Positions 1-8,069 of a stretch of 64,000 nucleotides of DNA are shown here, piece after piece. The notes below the pieces were generated by a model. The model did not search any database. It saw only the letters and a list, made by a program, of their open reading frames with translations, and was not told where the DNA came from. Numbering within the stretch: the stretch's first letter is position 1; every line of letters starts with the position of its first letter. Source of the DNA: Nocardioides sp. YR527 (lineage in GTDB: Bacteria; Actinomycetota; Actinomycetes; Propionibacteriales; Nocardioidaceae). The stretch is taken from assembly GCF_900101045.1 (NCBI RefSeq), contig NZ_FNFN01000002.1, positions 682,001 through 746,000 on the forward strand, read 5' to 3'. The position numbers and the translations under genes were made by a program.

Positions 1-64
1 GAGCCGCCGCCTCGTCGGTCACGGCGACCCGCGCCGGAAGGGAGGAGGCGTGGGTCGCGCTCAT
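1..64 (-). CDS. DUF779 family protein (N-terminal fragment)
   Basis: Only the first 21 codons are in the window, starting ATG at 64 and reading [20 protein letters not shown] before the edge. The start overlaps the stop of the aldehyde dehydrogenase by four bases (ATGA), so the two are translationally coupled. In many actinobacteria the gene directly downstream of this class of aldehyde dehydrogenase encodes a small DUF779 protein whose N-terminus has the same PxRVxxTxxAA pattern. The function of DUF779 is unknown. The assignment rests on context plus this short stretch. Confidence 0.6.
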   Translation of the reverse strand, partial: MSATHASSLPARVAVTDEAAA

Positions 65-1587
65 CAGAAGAACCCGAGTGCGTCGGGGCTGTAGCTGACG
101 AGCAGGTTCTTGGTCTGCTGGTAGTGGTCCAGCATCATCTTGTGGGTCTCGCGACCGATGCCGGACTGCTTGTAGCCGCCGAAGGCCGCGTGGGCCGGGT
201 AGGCGTGGTAGCAGTTCGTCCAGACCCGGCCGGCCTTGATCTCCTTGCCGGCCCGGAAGGCCTGCGACCCGTCGCGCGACCAGACGCCGGCGCCGAGGCC
301 GTACAGGGTGTCGTTGGCGACCTTGAGGGCGTCGGCCTCGTCGTCGAAGCCGGTCAGCGACACGACCGGACCGAAGATCTCCTCCTGGAAGATCCGCATC
401 GAGTTGTCGCCCTCGAAGACGGTCGGCTGCACGTAGTAGCCCTCGGCGAGGTCGCCCTCGAGGATGGTCCGCTCGCCACCGGTGAGGACCTTGGCGCCCT
501 CGTCCTTGCCGATCTCGATGTAGGACAGGATCTTCTCGAGCTGGTCGTTGCTGGCCTGGGCGCCGATCATCGTGGTGTCGTCGAGCGGGTTGCCCTGCTT
601 GATCTTCTCGACCCGGGCGATGGCGTCGCCGACGAAGTCGGAGTAGATCGAGCGCTGGACGAGCGCACGCGACGGGCAGGTGCAGACCTCGCCCTGGTTG
701 AGGGCGAACATCGTGAAGCCCTCGAGCGCCTTGTCGTAGAAGGCGTCCTTCTCCGCGGCGACGGAGTCGAAGAAGATGTTCGGGCTCTTGCCGCCGAGCT
801 CGAGGGTCACCGGAATGATGTTCTGGCTGGCGTACTGCATGATCAGGCGGCCGGTGGTGGTCTCGCCGGTGAAGGCGACCTTGGCGACGCGCGGCGAGGA
901 GGCCAGCGGCTTGCCGGCCTCGACACCGAAGCCGTTGACGACGTTGAGTACGCCGGCGGGCAGCAGGTCACCGACCAGCTCGACGAGCTTGAGGATCGAC
1001 CAGGGCGTCTGCTCGGCCGGCTTCAGGACCACGCAGTTGCCCGCGGCGAGCGCCGGGGCGAGCTTCCAGACGGCCATCAGGATCGGGAAGTTCCACGGGA
1101 TGATCTGGCCGACCACGCCCAGCGGCTCGTGGAAGTGGTACGCCACGGTGTTCTCGTCGATCTCACCGATGGTGCCCTCCTGGGCACGCAGCACGCCGGC
1201 GAAGTAGCGGAAGTGGTCGATCGCGAGCGGGATGTCGGCGGCGAGCGTCTCGCGTACCGGCTTGCCGTTCTCCCAGGTCTCGGCGACGGCGATCGCGGTG
1301 AGGTTCTCCTCCATCACGTCGGCGATCTTGAGCAGGATGTTGGACCGCTCCGTCGTCGAGGTCTTCCCCCACGACGGAGCGGCAGCATGTGCGGCGTCCA
1401 GGGCGGCCTCGATGTCCTCGGCCGTGCCCCGGGCGATCTCGGTGAACGGCTTGCCGTTCACGGGCGAGATGTTCTCGAAGTAGGCACCCTTGACCGGGTC
1501 GACCCAGGCGCCACCGATGTAGTGGCCGTAGCGGCCTTGGACGGTGACCAGCGAGTCGGGCTGGCCGGGAGCTGTGTATACGGTCAT
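64..1587 (-). CDS. NAD-dependent aldehyde dehydrogenase (ExaC/AldB type)
   Basis: A full-length 507-residue class I aldehyde dehydrogenase that would oxidise acetaldehyde or a similar short aldehyde to the acid. The sequence shows the cofactor-site PWNFP motif (about residue 164), the general base in TLELGGK (Glu263) and the nucleophile region [11 protein letters not shown] (Cys302, with a second Cys at 304), a signature typical of ExaC/AldB enzymes. The start is ATG at 1587, preceded by a GAGGAG-type ribosome binding site. It reads divergently from a GAF-domain regulator across 167 bp that contain repeated GTTGC/GCAAC motifs, and it is coupled to a DUF779 gene. Alcohol dehydrogenase genes and an acetate transporter nearby suggest ethanol or alcohol oxidation. 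The exact substrate is not shown by the sequence. Confidence 0.93.
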   Translation of the reverse strand: MTVYTAPGQPDSLVTVQGRYGHYIGGAWVDPVKGAYFENISPVNGKPFTEIARGTAEDIEAALDAAHAAAPSWGKTSTTERSNILLKIADVMEENLTAIAVAETWENGKPVRETLAADIPLAIDHFRYFAGVLRAQEGTIGEIDENTVAYHFHEPLGVVGQIIPWNFPILMAVWKLAPALAAGNCVVLKPAEQTPWSILKLVELVGDLLPAGVLNVVNGFGVEAGKPLASSPRVAKVAFTGETTTGRLIMQYASQNIIPVTLELGGKSPNIFFDSVAAEKDAFYDKALEGFTMFALNQGEVCTCPSRALVQRSIYSDFVGDAIARVEKIKQGNPLDDTTMIGAQASNDQLEKILSYIEIGKDEGAKVLTGGERTILEGDLAEGYYVQPTVFEGDNSMRIFQEEIFGPVVSLTGFDDEADALKVANDTLYGLGAGVWSRDGSQAFRAGKEIKAGRVWTNCYHAYPAHAAFGGYKQSGIGRETHKMMLDHYQQTKNLLVSYSPDALGFF

Positions 1588-1652
1588 CGGGATTTCTCCT
1601 CAGGCAGTTCAGGCGTTGGGGCGTGATCGTGGTCACAGACGCTAGGAACGCC

Positions 1653-1718
1653 GAGGTTGCAGCAACGTTGCGGTCACCGAACGTGGACGAGGATCGACGG
1701 ATGCAACGTGAATGCAAC
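1653..1718. promoter_or_regulatory. Cluster of GTTGC/GCAAC repeats between aldehyde dehydrogenase and GAF regulator
   Basis: Five copies of GTTGC or its complement GCAAC lie at 1656-1660, 1662-1666, 1667-1671, 1703-1707 and 1714-1718. The first three form the nested palindromes GTTGCAGCAAC and GCAACGTTGC; the last two are a direct repeat of ATGCAAC. The cluster lies in the divergent intergenic region and is a natural binding site for the GAF-domain regulator that starts at 1755. The assignment as an operator is inference. Confidence 0.5.
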
Positions 1719-1754
1719 CTTCAAATGTGACCCTCATCACTTGAGGAGGTCCGG

Positions 1755-2966
1755 ATGAACGATACGAAGCAGAGCCCCTCCATGCGTGCAGCCGTGGCGG
1801 ACTCGTGGCACCGATCCGCCGCCGCCGGGGTGACCGCGGACGACACGTCCGCGCCGATCACCCTGCCCGAGGACCAGCTCCGGGACATCCGCGCGGCCCA
1901 TCCGCTGGCTCGCGTGTTCCCGCTCCTCGACGACGTACTCGGGCAGGCGGCGCGCGACTGCGACGCGATCATGGCCGTCTCGGACGAGGCCGGTCAGCTG
2001 CTCTGGGTGTGCGGTGCTCCGGCGGCGCTCCGGCGCGCGGAGCGGATCGGCTTCGTCGCCGGGAGCAACTGGGACGAGCGCCTGGCCGGTACGAACGCGC
2101 CCGGGCTCGCGCTCCGGCTCGACCGGCCGACCAGTGTCGTCGCCGCCGAGCACTTCCGGCGCTCGGTGCAGCAGTGGAGCTGCGCCGCGACCCCGATCCA
2201 CGACCCGGGCGACTCGCGTCTGCTCGGCGTCCTCGACATCACCGGAGGAGACTCCATCGTCGTACCCCAGACGATGGCGATGGTCCGCGCCGCCGCGAGG
2301 CTCGCGGAGTCCGAGCTCGCCCGCGAGCAGCTGTTGCCGAGGCAGCCCGAGACCCGCCCGGGCTGGGCACGCATCGCCGTGGAGACCCTCGGCCGGCAGG
2401 ACCTGCTGCTGTCGATCGACGACGGCCGCGGCCACCGCGCACAGCTGCGGCTCTCCCCACGCCACAGCGAGATCTTCCTGCTCCTCGCCAGCGCCCCGCG
2501 CGGCCTCTCGGGCGACGAGCTCGCGGTCCTCCTGTACGAGGACGACGGCGGCTCCTCGACGCTCCGCGCCGAGCTGAACCGGCTGCGCAACCTGCTCGGG
2601 GAGGAGTTCCTCGCCTCCCGGCCCTACCGGCTGACGACCGAGGTGACCGGCGACTGGCTGGGCGTGGAGGCGCGGCTCGCGGTGGGCGACGTCGCGGGCG
2701 CGCTCCGCTGCTATCGCGGGCCGATCCTGCCGCGCTCGGTCGCGCCGGGCGTGGTCCGGCTCCGCGAGACGCTGGCCCAGCAGCTGCGCGCGGCGGTGCT
2801 GCAGTCGGGCCAGCCCGACCTGGTCTCGACCTGGACGCGGTCGGCGTGGGGTGCCGACGACTACGAGATGTGGCTCCGGCTCCAGGCCCTGCTGCCGTCC
2901 GGCTCCCCGTTGCTGGCCCTCGCCGACGGCCAGATCGCCCGGCTGGACCGCGAGATCGGTCTCTGA
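1755..2966 (+). CDS. GAF-domain transcriptional regulator (AcoR-like N-terminus, no sigma-54 domain)
   Basis: A 403-residue protein. The N-terminal half resembles the ligand-sensing part of AcoR-type regulators: an opening SWHRSAAAG motif, a GAF domain (about residues 60-180) and an EERLAGTNAPGLA-like signature, seen here as WDERLAGTNAPGLALR. There is no AAA+ sigma-54 activation domain. Instead the region from about 210 to 300 resembles a winged-helix DNA-binding domain (SGDELAVLLYED...LRAELNRLRNLLG). Such proteins sit beside aldehyde dehydrogenase genes in many actinobacteria and presumably activate them in response to alcohol or aldehyde. The ATG at 1755 follows GGAGGTCC. The repeats at 1653-1718 are its likely target. 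Confidence 0.82.
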   Translation: MNDTKQSPSMRAAVADSWHRSAAAGVTADDTSAPITLPEDQLRDIRAAHPLARVFPLLDDVLGQAARDCDAIMAVSDEAGQLLWVCGAPAALRRAERIGFVAGSNWDERLAGTNAPGLALRLDRPTSVVAAEHFRRSVQQWSCAATPIHDPGDSRLLGVLDITGGDSIVVPQTMAMVRAAARLAESELAREQLLPRQPETRPGWARIAVETLGRQDLLLSIDDGRGHRAQLRLSPRHSEIFLLLASAPRGLSGDELAVLLYEDDGGSSTLRAELNRLRNLLGEEFLASRPYRLTTEVTGDWLGVEARLAVGDVAGALRCYRGPILPRSVAPGVVRLRETLAQQLRAAVLQSGQPDLVSTWTRSAWGADDYEMWLRLQALLPSGSPLLALADGQIARLDREIGL

Positions 2967-2967
2967 G

Positions 2968-4206
2968 ATGACCGCTGGAGCGGCGCCGACGACAGCGGTG
3001 ATGGCACGCACCCGGGAGCCTCGGCATGAGCAGGTCCCGCCGACCGCTGCCCCGCTGGACCAGGTGGTGAAGTTCCAGGCTCCCGAGGTGGTCTTCGGGC
3101 ACAACTCGCTCGAAGAGGCGGGCTACTCCGCCGCCCGGCTCGGGGCCCGGCGACCGTTCGTCGTCACCGACCCCGGCATCGTCGAGGCCGGCTGGGTCGA
3201 CGAGCTGCTCCGGCTGCTGCGGGCCGAGGGCCTCACCCCCGTGCTGTGGACCGACGTCACGCCGAACCCCAAGGACCACGAGGTACGCCGTGCCTACGAG
3301 CGGTACGTCGAGGCCGAGGCCGACGTCATCGTGGCCGTCGGTGGCGGCTCCTGCATGGATGCGGCGAAGGGCGTCGCGGTGCTCTCCGGCAACGGCGGCG
3401 ACATCCTCGACTACGCCGGGATCGACCAGATCGCGCGCCCGATCCCGCCGATGCTGATGATCCCCAGCACCTCGGGGACCGGAGCCGACGTCTCCCAGTT
3501 CTGCATCGTCACCGACACCGAGCGCCGGGTGAAGATCACGATCATGGGTCGCGCCCTGGTGCCCGATGTCTCGATCACCGACCCCCGGCTGCTGACCACG
3601 ATGCCGGAGGCGCTCAACGCCGCGACCGGCCTGGACGCACTCACCCACGGCATCGAGTCGTACGTCTCGCTGGCTCACAACCCATTGGCCGACGGGCACG
3701 CGATGAGCTCGGTCGCGCTCGTCTGCCGGCACCTGCGCTCGACCGTCACCGACCCGACCGCGATGGAGCACCGCGCGATGATGGCGCAGGCCAGCCTGCA
3801 GGCGGGCCTGGCCTTCACCAACGCGATCCTCGGCGCGACCCACGCGATGAGCCATCAGGTCGGCGGGCTGCTCGACGCCCCGCACGGCGTGGTCAACGGC
3901 ATCCTGCTCCCGCACGTGATCCGCTACAACGCGCGCTCGGTACCCGAACGGTTCGTCGGCCTCGCCCGAGCCGCGGGCCTGCCGGTCGACGGCGTCCCCG
4001 GTGACGTCGCGGCCGAGATGCTGGCCGACCACGTCAGGCGCCTGGCCGACGACGTCGGCGTACCCCGGCGGCTGCGGGACCTCGGGGTGACCGACACCGA
4101 TCTCGACACCCTGTCGGTGACGACGCTCGACGACGCCTGCCTGACGACGAACCCCCGGCCGGCGAGCCGCGCCGAGATCCACGCGCTCTTCCGGGAAGCG
4201 CTGTGA
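2968..4206 (+). CDS. Iron-containing (group III) alcohol dehydrogenase, ErcA-like
   Basis: A 412-residue iron-type alcohol dehydrogenase. The NAD-binding GGGSCMDAAKG motif, the TSGTGAD segment and metal ligands in TGLDALTHGIESY and in GATHAMSHQVGG...APHG (Asp plus three His) are all present. ATG at 2968 lies one base after the stop of the regulator gene; a second in-frame ATG at 3001 is possible because the first residues are low-complexity. It is followed eight bases later by a sensor kinase. The Pseudomonas alcohol-oxidation regulon contains a similar iron alcohol dehydrogenase (ErcA) next to a kinase, and there it matters for signalling more than for bulk oxidation. Whether this one is catalytic, regulatory or both cannot be read from the sequence. 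Confidence 0.87.
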   Translation: MTAGAAPTTAVMARTREPRHEQVPPTAAPLDQVVKFQAPEVVFGHNSLEEAGYSAARLGARRPFVVTDPGIVEAGWVDELLRLLRAEGLTPVLWTDVTPNPKDHEVRRAYERYVEAEADVIVAVGGGSCMDAAKGVAVLSGNGGDILDYAGIDQIARPIPPMLMIPSTSGTGADVSQFCIVTDTERRVKITIMGRALVPDVSITDPRLLTTMPEALNAATGLDALTHGIESYVSLAHNPLADGHAMSSVALVCRHLRSTVTDPTAMEHRAMMAQASLQAGLAFTNAILGATHAMSHQVGGLLDAPHGVVNGILLPHVIRYNARSVPERFVGLARAAGLPVDGVPGDVAAEMLADHVRRLADDVGVPRRLRDLGVTDTDLDTLSVTTLDDACLTTNPRPASRAEIHALFREAL

Positions 4207-4213
4207 CAAGCCG

Positions 4214-5581
4214 ATGAGCGCCCCCGATCTGGCGGCACTGACCGGCGTACGTTCCGGCAAGCGTTCCTACTACCGCGCCTTCCTGCGCTCCGACGAGCGG
4301 ATGCAGCAGGCCGTACGCGCCATGGACTCGATCTCGCGTGCGCTGGTGCGCACGGTCGAGGGGCCGCGAGCGCTCCTGGAGGAGGTCGCGCGCGCCGCCG
4401 CGGTGCACCTCGCCGCGGAGTGGACGATCCTGGCGCTCGCCGACGGCCATCTGCCCGGTGCCAGGCCGAGGTTCATCGTCGTCGGCCACGACGGGCGAGT
4501 GGTCGGCGACGAGGAGGAGCTCCCCGGAGTCGTACGCCGCGAGCTCGGCGCGATCCGGGCCGGACATGCGACCGGGGCGCCCGGGCCTGCTCGCTGGGTG
4601 CGGGTGCCGATGACGCTGGAGAGCGTCATGATCGGCAGCCTGGTCGGTCTCCACGGGCTCGCCGACGACCCGGAGCCCGGGGACCTGTCGGTGCTGCGGA
4701 TCCTGGCCAACGAGGCCGCGGTGGCACTGCACACCTCCGAGCAGTACCAGGCCGGTCTCGCCCAGCACCGCCGCGCCCAGCGGCTCTACGACGAGGTCGG
4801 CGCCCGGGAGCGGGACCTCGAGCAGCGGACCCGCGAGCTGCGCCAGGCCGAGGAGCGGCTGCTGGTGGCACACCAGCGCGAGCTGGTCGACCACGAGCGC
4901 CACCGCATCGCGCGGGAGCTCCACGACAGCGTCACCCAGTACGTGCTCTCGGCGGGGATGTCGGTCGAGGTCGCCCGGGGTGAGACCGAGGACCTGGGGC
5001 CGGCCGGGGAGCGGATCGGCGAGCTCCTCAACACCGCGAAGAAGCTCACCCAGGACGCCGTCGAGCAGCTCCGCCGGGCGATCTACGCCCTTCACCAGCC
5101 GCACCGCGACACGGTGTCCTCGCTTCCCGAGCTGCTGCACGAGGTGGCCGAGCACCACCGTCCCCATCTGGACGTGTCGGTGCGGGTGGAGGGCGAGGTG
5201 TGCCCGATGCCCGCGGAGGCCAAGCACGACATCGCCCGCGCGGTCGGCGAGGCACTCTTCAACGTCGCGATCCATGCCGAGGCCTCCCAGGCGGTGCTCA
5301 GGCTCCGCTACCGCAAGCACGAGCTCTACGTCGGGGTCGCCGACGACGGCCGTGGCGATCCGGGCCTGCTCGCCCGGAAGCTGCGGCTCGAGCGCGGCGC
5401 CTCGATCGACGGCAGGCACCGTGGTCTGGCGAACATCGAGACCCGGATCGGCGAGCTCGGCGGCACCGTCGCGTTCCGGCGCTCGCATCTCGGCGGTGTG
5501 CGGGTCGAGCTCCGGGTGCCGCTGCCGGTCGTGGACCGCGGCCGAGGAACGATCTGCGGGCTCATCGAGGACCCGCAGTAG
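4214..5581 (+). CDS. GAF-domain sensor histidine kinase (NarL-type partner)
   Basis: A 455-residue soluble kinase with no membrane segment. Order: a GAF domain (about 40-175), a coiled coil (about 190-232, ERDLEQRTRELRQAEERL), a HisKA_3 dimerisation/phosphoacceptor helix with the motif RIARELHDSV (His237), and an HATPase domain with NVAIHAEA and DDGRG boxes ending in GLANIETRIGELGG. The architecture suits cytoplasmic sensing of a small molecule. It lies between the iron alcohol dehydrogenase and a LuxR/NarL response regulator, which should be its phosphorylation partner. The signal is probably an alcohol or aldehyde, inferred from context only. Confidence 0.9.
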   Translation: MSAPDLAALTGVRSGKRSYYRAFLRSDERMQQAVRAMDSISRALVRTVEGPRALLEEVARAAAVHLAAEWTILALADGHLPGARPRFIVVGHDGRVVGDEEELPGVVRRELGAIRAGHATGAPGPARWVRVPMTLESVMIGSLVGLHGLADDPEPGDLSVLRILANEAAVALHTSEQYQAGLAQHRRAQRLYDEVGARERDLEQRTRELRQAEERLLVAHQRELVDHERHRIARELHDSVTQYVLSAGMSVEVARGETEDLGPAGERIGELLNTAKKLTQDAVEQLRRAIYALHQPHRDTVSSLPELLHEVAEHHRPHLDVSVRVEGEVCPMPAEAKHDIARAVGEALFNVAIHAEASQAVLRLRYRKHELYVGVADDGRGDPGLLARKLRLERGASIDGRHRGLANIETRIGELGGTVAFRRSHLGGVRVELRVPLPVVDRGRGTICGLIEDPQ

Positions 5582-5600
5582 CCGCTTCGAGGAGGAACCG

Positions 5601-6284
5601 ATGAACACGCTCAGCCCGCCGCAGGCGGTCCCCGACCGGGCCACAGCCGGCATCGACGTACTGCTGGTCGATGATCACGCGATCGTCCGTCAGGGTCTGC
5701 GCTCGATCCTCGAGCGCGAGCCCGGCCTCCGGGTCGTCGCGGAGGCGGCGACGGCGGCGGAGGCGCTGGCGCGGGTCAACAGCGCTCGCCCCGACATCGT
5801 GCTGCTCGACCTGAAGCTCTCCTCGTCCTCGGACGCCGAGGGCCTCGAGCTCTGCGCCGCGCTGACCCAGCGGCACCCGGAGGCGCTGATCCTCGTGCTG
5901 ACGACGTTCCTCGACGAGCAGCTGGTGATGCAGGCCATCCGTGCCGGCGCCCGCGGCTATGTCGTCAAGGACGTCGACACCACCGGGCTGGTCCGCGCGA
6001 TCCGCGACGTCGCGAGCGGCGGGAGCGCCTTCGACGCGCGCTCCGCGGCGGCGATGATCCGTGGCGTCAACATGCCGGTCACCAGCGACGACTCCGAGCT
6101 CACCGCCCGCGAGCTCGAAGTGCTCGAGCTGCTCGCGCACGGGCTCTCGAACCGTGCGATCGGCCACCGGCTCTACATCTCCGACACCACCGCCAAGTTC
6201 CACGTGGGCAACATCCTGCGGAAGCTGGGCGTCAGCCGCCGGGCCGAGGCGGTGTACGAGGCGTCCAAGCTCGGTCTCCTCTGA
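5601..6284 (+). CDS. LuxR/NarL-family response regulator
   Basis: A 227-residue two-domain response regulator. The receiver domain has the acidic pair Asp24/Asp25, phosphoacceptor Asp70 (DIVLLDLKL) and the conserved Lys in GYVVKDV. The C-terminal LuxR helix-turn-helix reads ELTARELEVLELLAHGLSN. ATG at 5601 follows GAGGAGG at 5589-5595, 19 bases after the kinase gene. It is the cognate regulator of that kinase by position. Likely targets are the surrounding alcohol, mycofactocin or acetate genes, but no binding site can be assigned. It converges on the acetate transporter gene with a 17-bp gap. Confidence 0.92.
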   Translation: MNTLSPPQAVPDRATAGIDVLLVDDHAIVRQGLRSILEREPGLRVVAEAATAAEALARVNSARPDIVLLDLKLSSSSDAEGLELCAALTQRHPEALILVLTTFLDEQLVMQAIRAGARGYVVKDVDTTGLVRAIRDVASGGSAFDARSAAAMIRGVNMPVTSDDSELTARELEVLELLAHGLSNRAIGHRLYISDTTAKFHVGNILRKLGVSRRAEAVYEASKLGLL

Positions 6285-6301
6285 CCCGGCGGCCGACGAC
6301 A

Positions 6302-6907
6302 TCACGGCACCGGCAGGACCGTGCGGTCCCAGGTCGTGTTCACGATGATCGCGGCGGAGGCGTAGAGCGCCACCAGGGCGTCGAGGATCAGCAGATAGCC
6401 GGCGGTCCGGCCGAGGGCGGCGCTGCCGAGGAACGACCCGAACGCGGCGAGGTAGAAGACCCCGGCCAGGAGCACGAAGATCACGATCGTGGTGGTGTTG
6501 GTGCGGAGCGCCGCCAGCAGCATGTACGTCGTGAACACCGCCCACGCCAGCAGGAACATCCCCGTGATCGCGGCCCCGCCCGCGGTAACCATCGGGCCGT
6601 AGAACTGCACGAGCAGGGCGTAGGAGAGCCAGAACCCGCTGTACGCGGTGAAGACCAGGGCAGGGAACGTCTCACCTCGCCGGAAGTGGACCAGCCCGGC
6701 CACGAGCTCGGTCGCGAAGCCCAGCGCCAGCGCTAGGGGCAGGACCGCCGGCAGCGCGGCCGCGTCCACGATCCCCGACATCACGGTGGCCAGGACGAGC
6801 GCCGAGATCCCGAAGCTGGCCAGACCGAGCGGGAACGGGTCGCCCCACGTCACCGGCGCGACGGCTCGAGTGGTCGGTACCTCTGCATCGATGGATGTGT
6901 TCGTCAT
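6302..6907 (-). CDS. GPR1/FUN34/YaaH-family acetate transporter (SatP-like)
   Basis: A 201-residue membrane protein with six predicted hydrophobic helices. It has the family-type N-terminal segment PFPLGLASFGISALVLA and the internal YSGFWLSYA motif seen in acetate/succinate permeases of this family. Start: ATG at 6907, spaced correctly from GGAGGA; a TTG four codons upstream overlaps that ribosome binding site and was rejected. Acetate is the product expected from the aldehyde dehydrogenase nearby, so uptake or release of acetate fits the locus. The 241 bp between this gene and mftM hold its promoter; no other gene is visible there. Confidence 0.88.
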   Translation of the reverse strand: MTNTSIDAEVPTTRAVAPVTWGDPFPLGLASFGISALVLATVMSGIVDAAALPAVLPLALALGFATELVAGLVHFRRGETFPALVFTAYSGFWLSYALLVQFYGPMVTAGGAAITGMFLLAWAVFTTYMLLAALRTNTTTIVIFVLLAGVFYLAAFGSFLGSAALGRTAGYLLILDALVALYASAAIIVNTTWDRTVLPVP

Positions 6908-7148
6908 CAGTTCCTCCAAGGATTCAACCGTCGTCCGGCTGGGCCACGGTTCTCACAAAGTAGTGACGCACGACACACCCACGGACCCGCCGAGTGGGCG
7001 GTCGCGCACCTGCCCTCGGGTAGGCCTCCGGTGCCGTCACGTGCGGCCGACGGACAGGTCGGATCGGGCTCTGACCAGGCCTGACGCGGCGGCAGGAGAG
7101 CGACGGCACCGCCGCGTCACCGACGGACAGGTCGACGGGGAGGAACGG

Positions 7149-8069
7149 TCAGCGGTCGGTGTCGATGACGAGCCAGCCGCCGTGGTGCTCGACGACCCGG
7201 TGCGGATGTCCCGAGGCCGCGCCCCAGGCGGCGAGATCGTCCAGCGAGACCGTCCGGACGTGTCCCCAGGTCTCGTCGGGCTCGTCCTCGAGCGGTACGG
7301 CGATCACCACCCGGCGTCGCGCCACCCGGATCGCCTCGGCGACCGCCCGGTCACCGAGGCCCGGCTCGATGTGCTCGAGGAGGTGGATCAGCAGGACGTT
7401 GTCGGCGGCCCCGTCCGACCACGGCAGCCGGGTGGCGTCGGCGGCCCGCGTGTTCAGCGGCACCTCCAGCCGGGCCGCCGCGGCGCTGAGCAGCGTGACG
7501 GTGCCGGCGGAGAGGTCCGAGGCGGTCACCTCCCGTCCCGCGGAGGCCAGCCGCAGCGAGAGGAACCCGAAGCAGCAGCCGACCTCGAGGACCGAGCCGG
7601 GCGCCAGCTGCTGCTCGACGAAGCGGTAGACGGGGGCGTACTCGGCGACGGTTCCGTGAGCGGGGGCGGCAGGGCCGGGTCGGTGCAGCGCCTGCTCCAC
7701 GCGGCGCAAGGTGTTGCGGTAGAAGGCCGCCCAGGCCTGCTCCGGGTCCGGAGCGCTGCTGACCACGACCCCGGTGAAGAGCCGCTCGAAGAGGTCCGGG
7801 CCACGCAGCCACCCGGGCTGGAACAGCTCCTCGGCCAACAGCCCCGAGAGGTCGTCGTCGATCTGGTCCGTACGCAGGCAGTGGATCAGATGGACCTGGT
7901 GGCCCTCGCGGTGGACGTCGAAGTGGCGGGTGCGGATCGTCCCGAGATGACGCCGCGGGCGCGGGCCGTGCCAGGCCCGGACGCTGACGAGCTCGTCGCG
8001 GTAGACCCCGGCCTCGGGGCCGGGTCGGAGCGCGTCGATCACGTCCAGGTCGCCGGGCGGCGTGGTCAT
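7149..8069 (-). CDS. mftM: Mycofactocin oligosaccharide methyltransferase
   Basis: A 306-residue SAM-dependent methyltransferase. The SAM-binding motif is VLEVGCCFGFLSLRLA, followed by ASDLS and, further on, HLLEHIEPG. The N-terminal part (HLIHCLRTDQIDDDLSGLL...LFQPGWLRG) agrees with what I recall of MftM, the enzyme that methylates a glucose of the mycofactocin sugar chain. The ATG at 8069 overlaps the stop of the VWA gene by four bases (ATGA). It is the last gene of the operon running from the methanol dehydrogenase and lies near mftA-F, which supports the name strongly. A general methyltransferase unrelated to mycofactocin is the less likely alternative. Confidence 0.8.
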   Translation of the reverse strand: MTTPPGDLDVIDALRPGPEAGVYRDELVSVRAWHGPRPRRHLGTIRTRHFDVHREGHQVHLIHCLRTDQIDDDLSGLLAEELFQPGWLRGPDLFERLFTGVVVSSAPDPEQAWAAFYRNTLRRVEQALHRPGPAAPAHGTVAEYAPVYRFVEQQLAPGSVLEVGCCFGFLSLRLASAGREVTASDLSAGTVTLLSAAAARLEVPLNTRAADATRLPWSDGAADNVLLIHLLEHIEPGLGDRAVAEAIRVARRRVVIAVPLEDEPDETWGHVRTVSLDDLAAWGAASGHPHRVVEHHGGWLVIDTDR

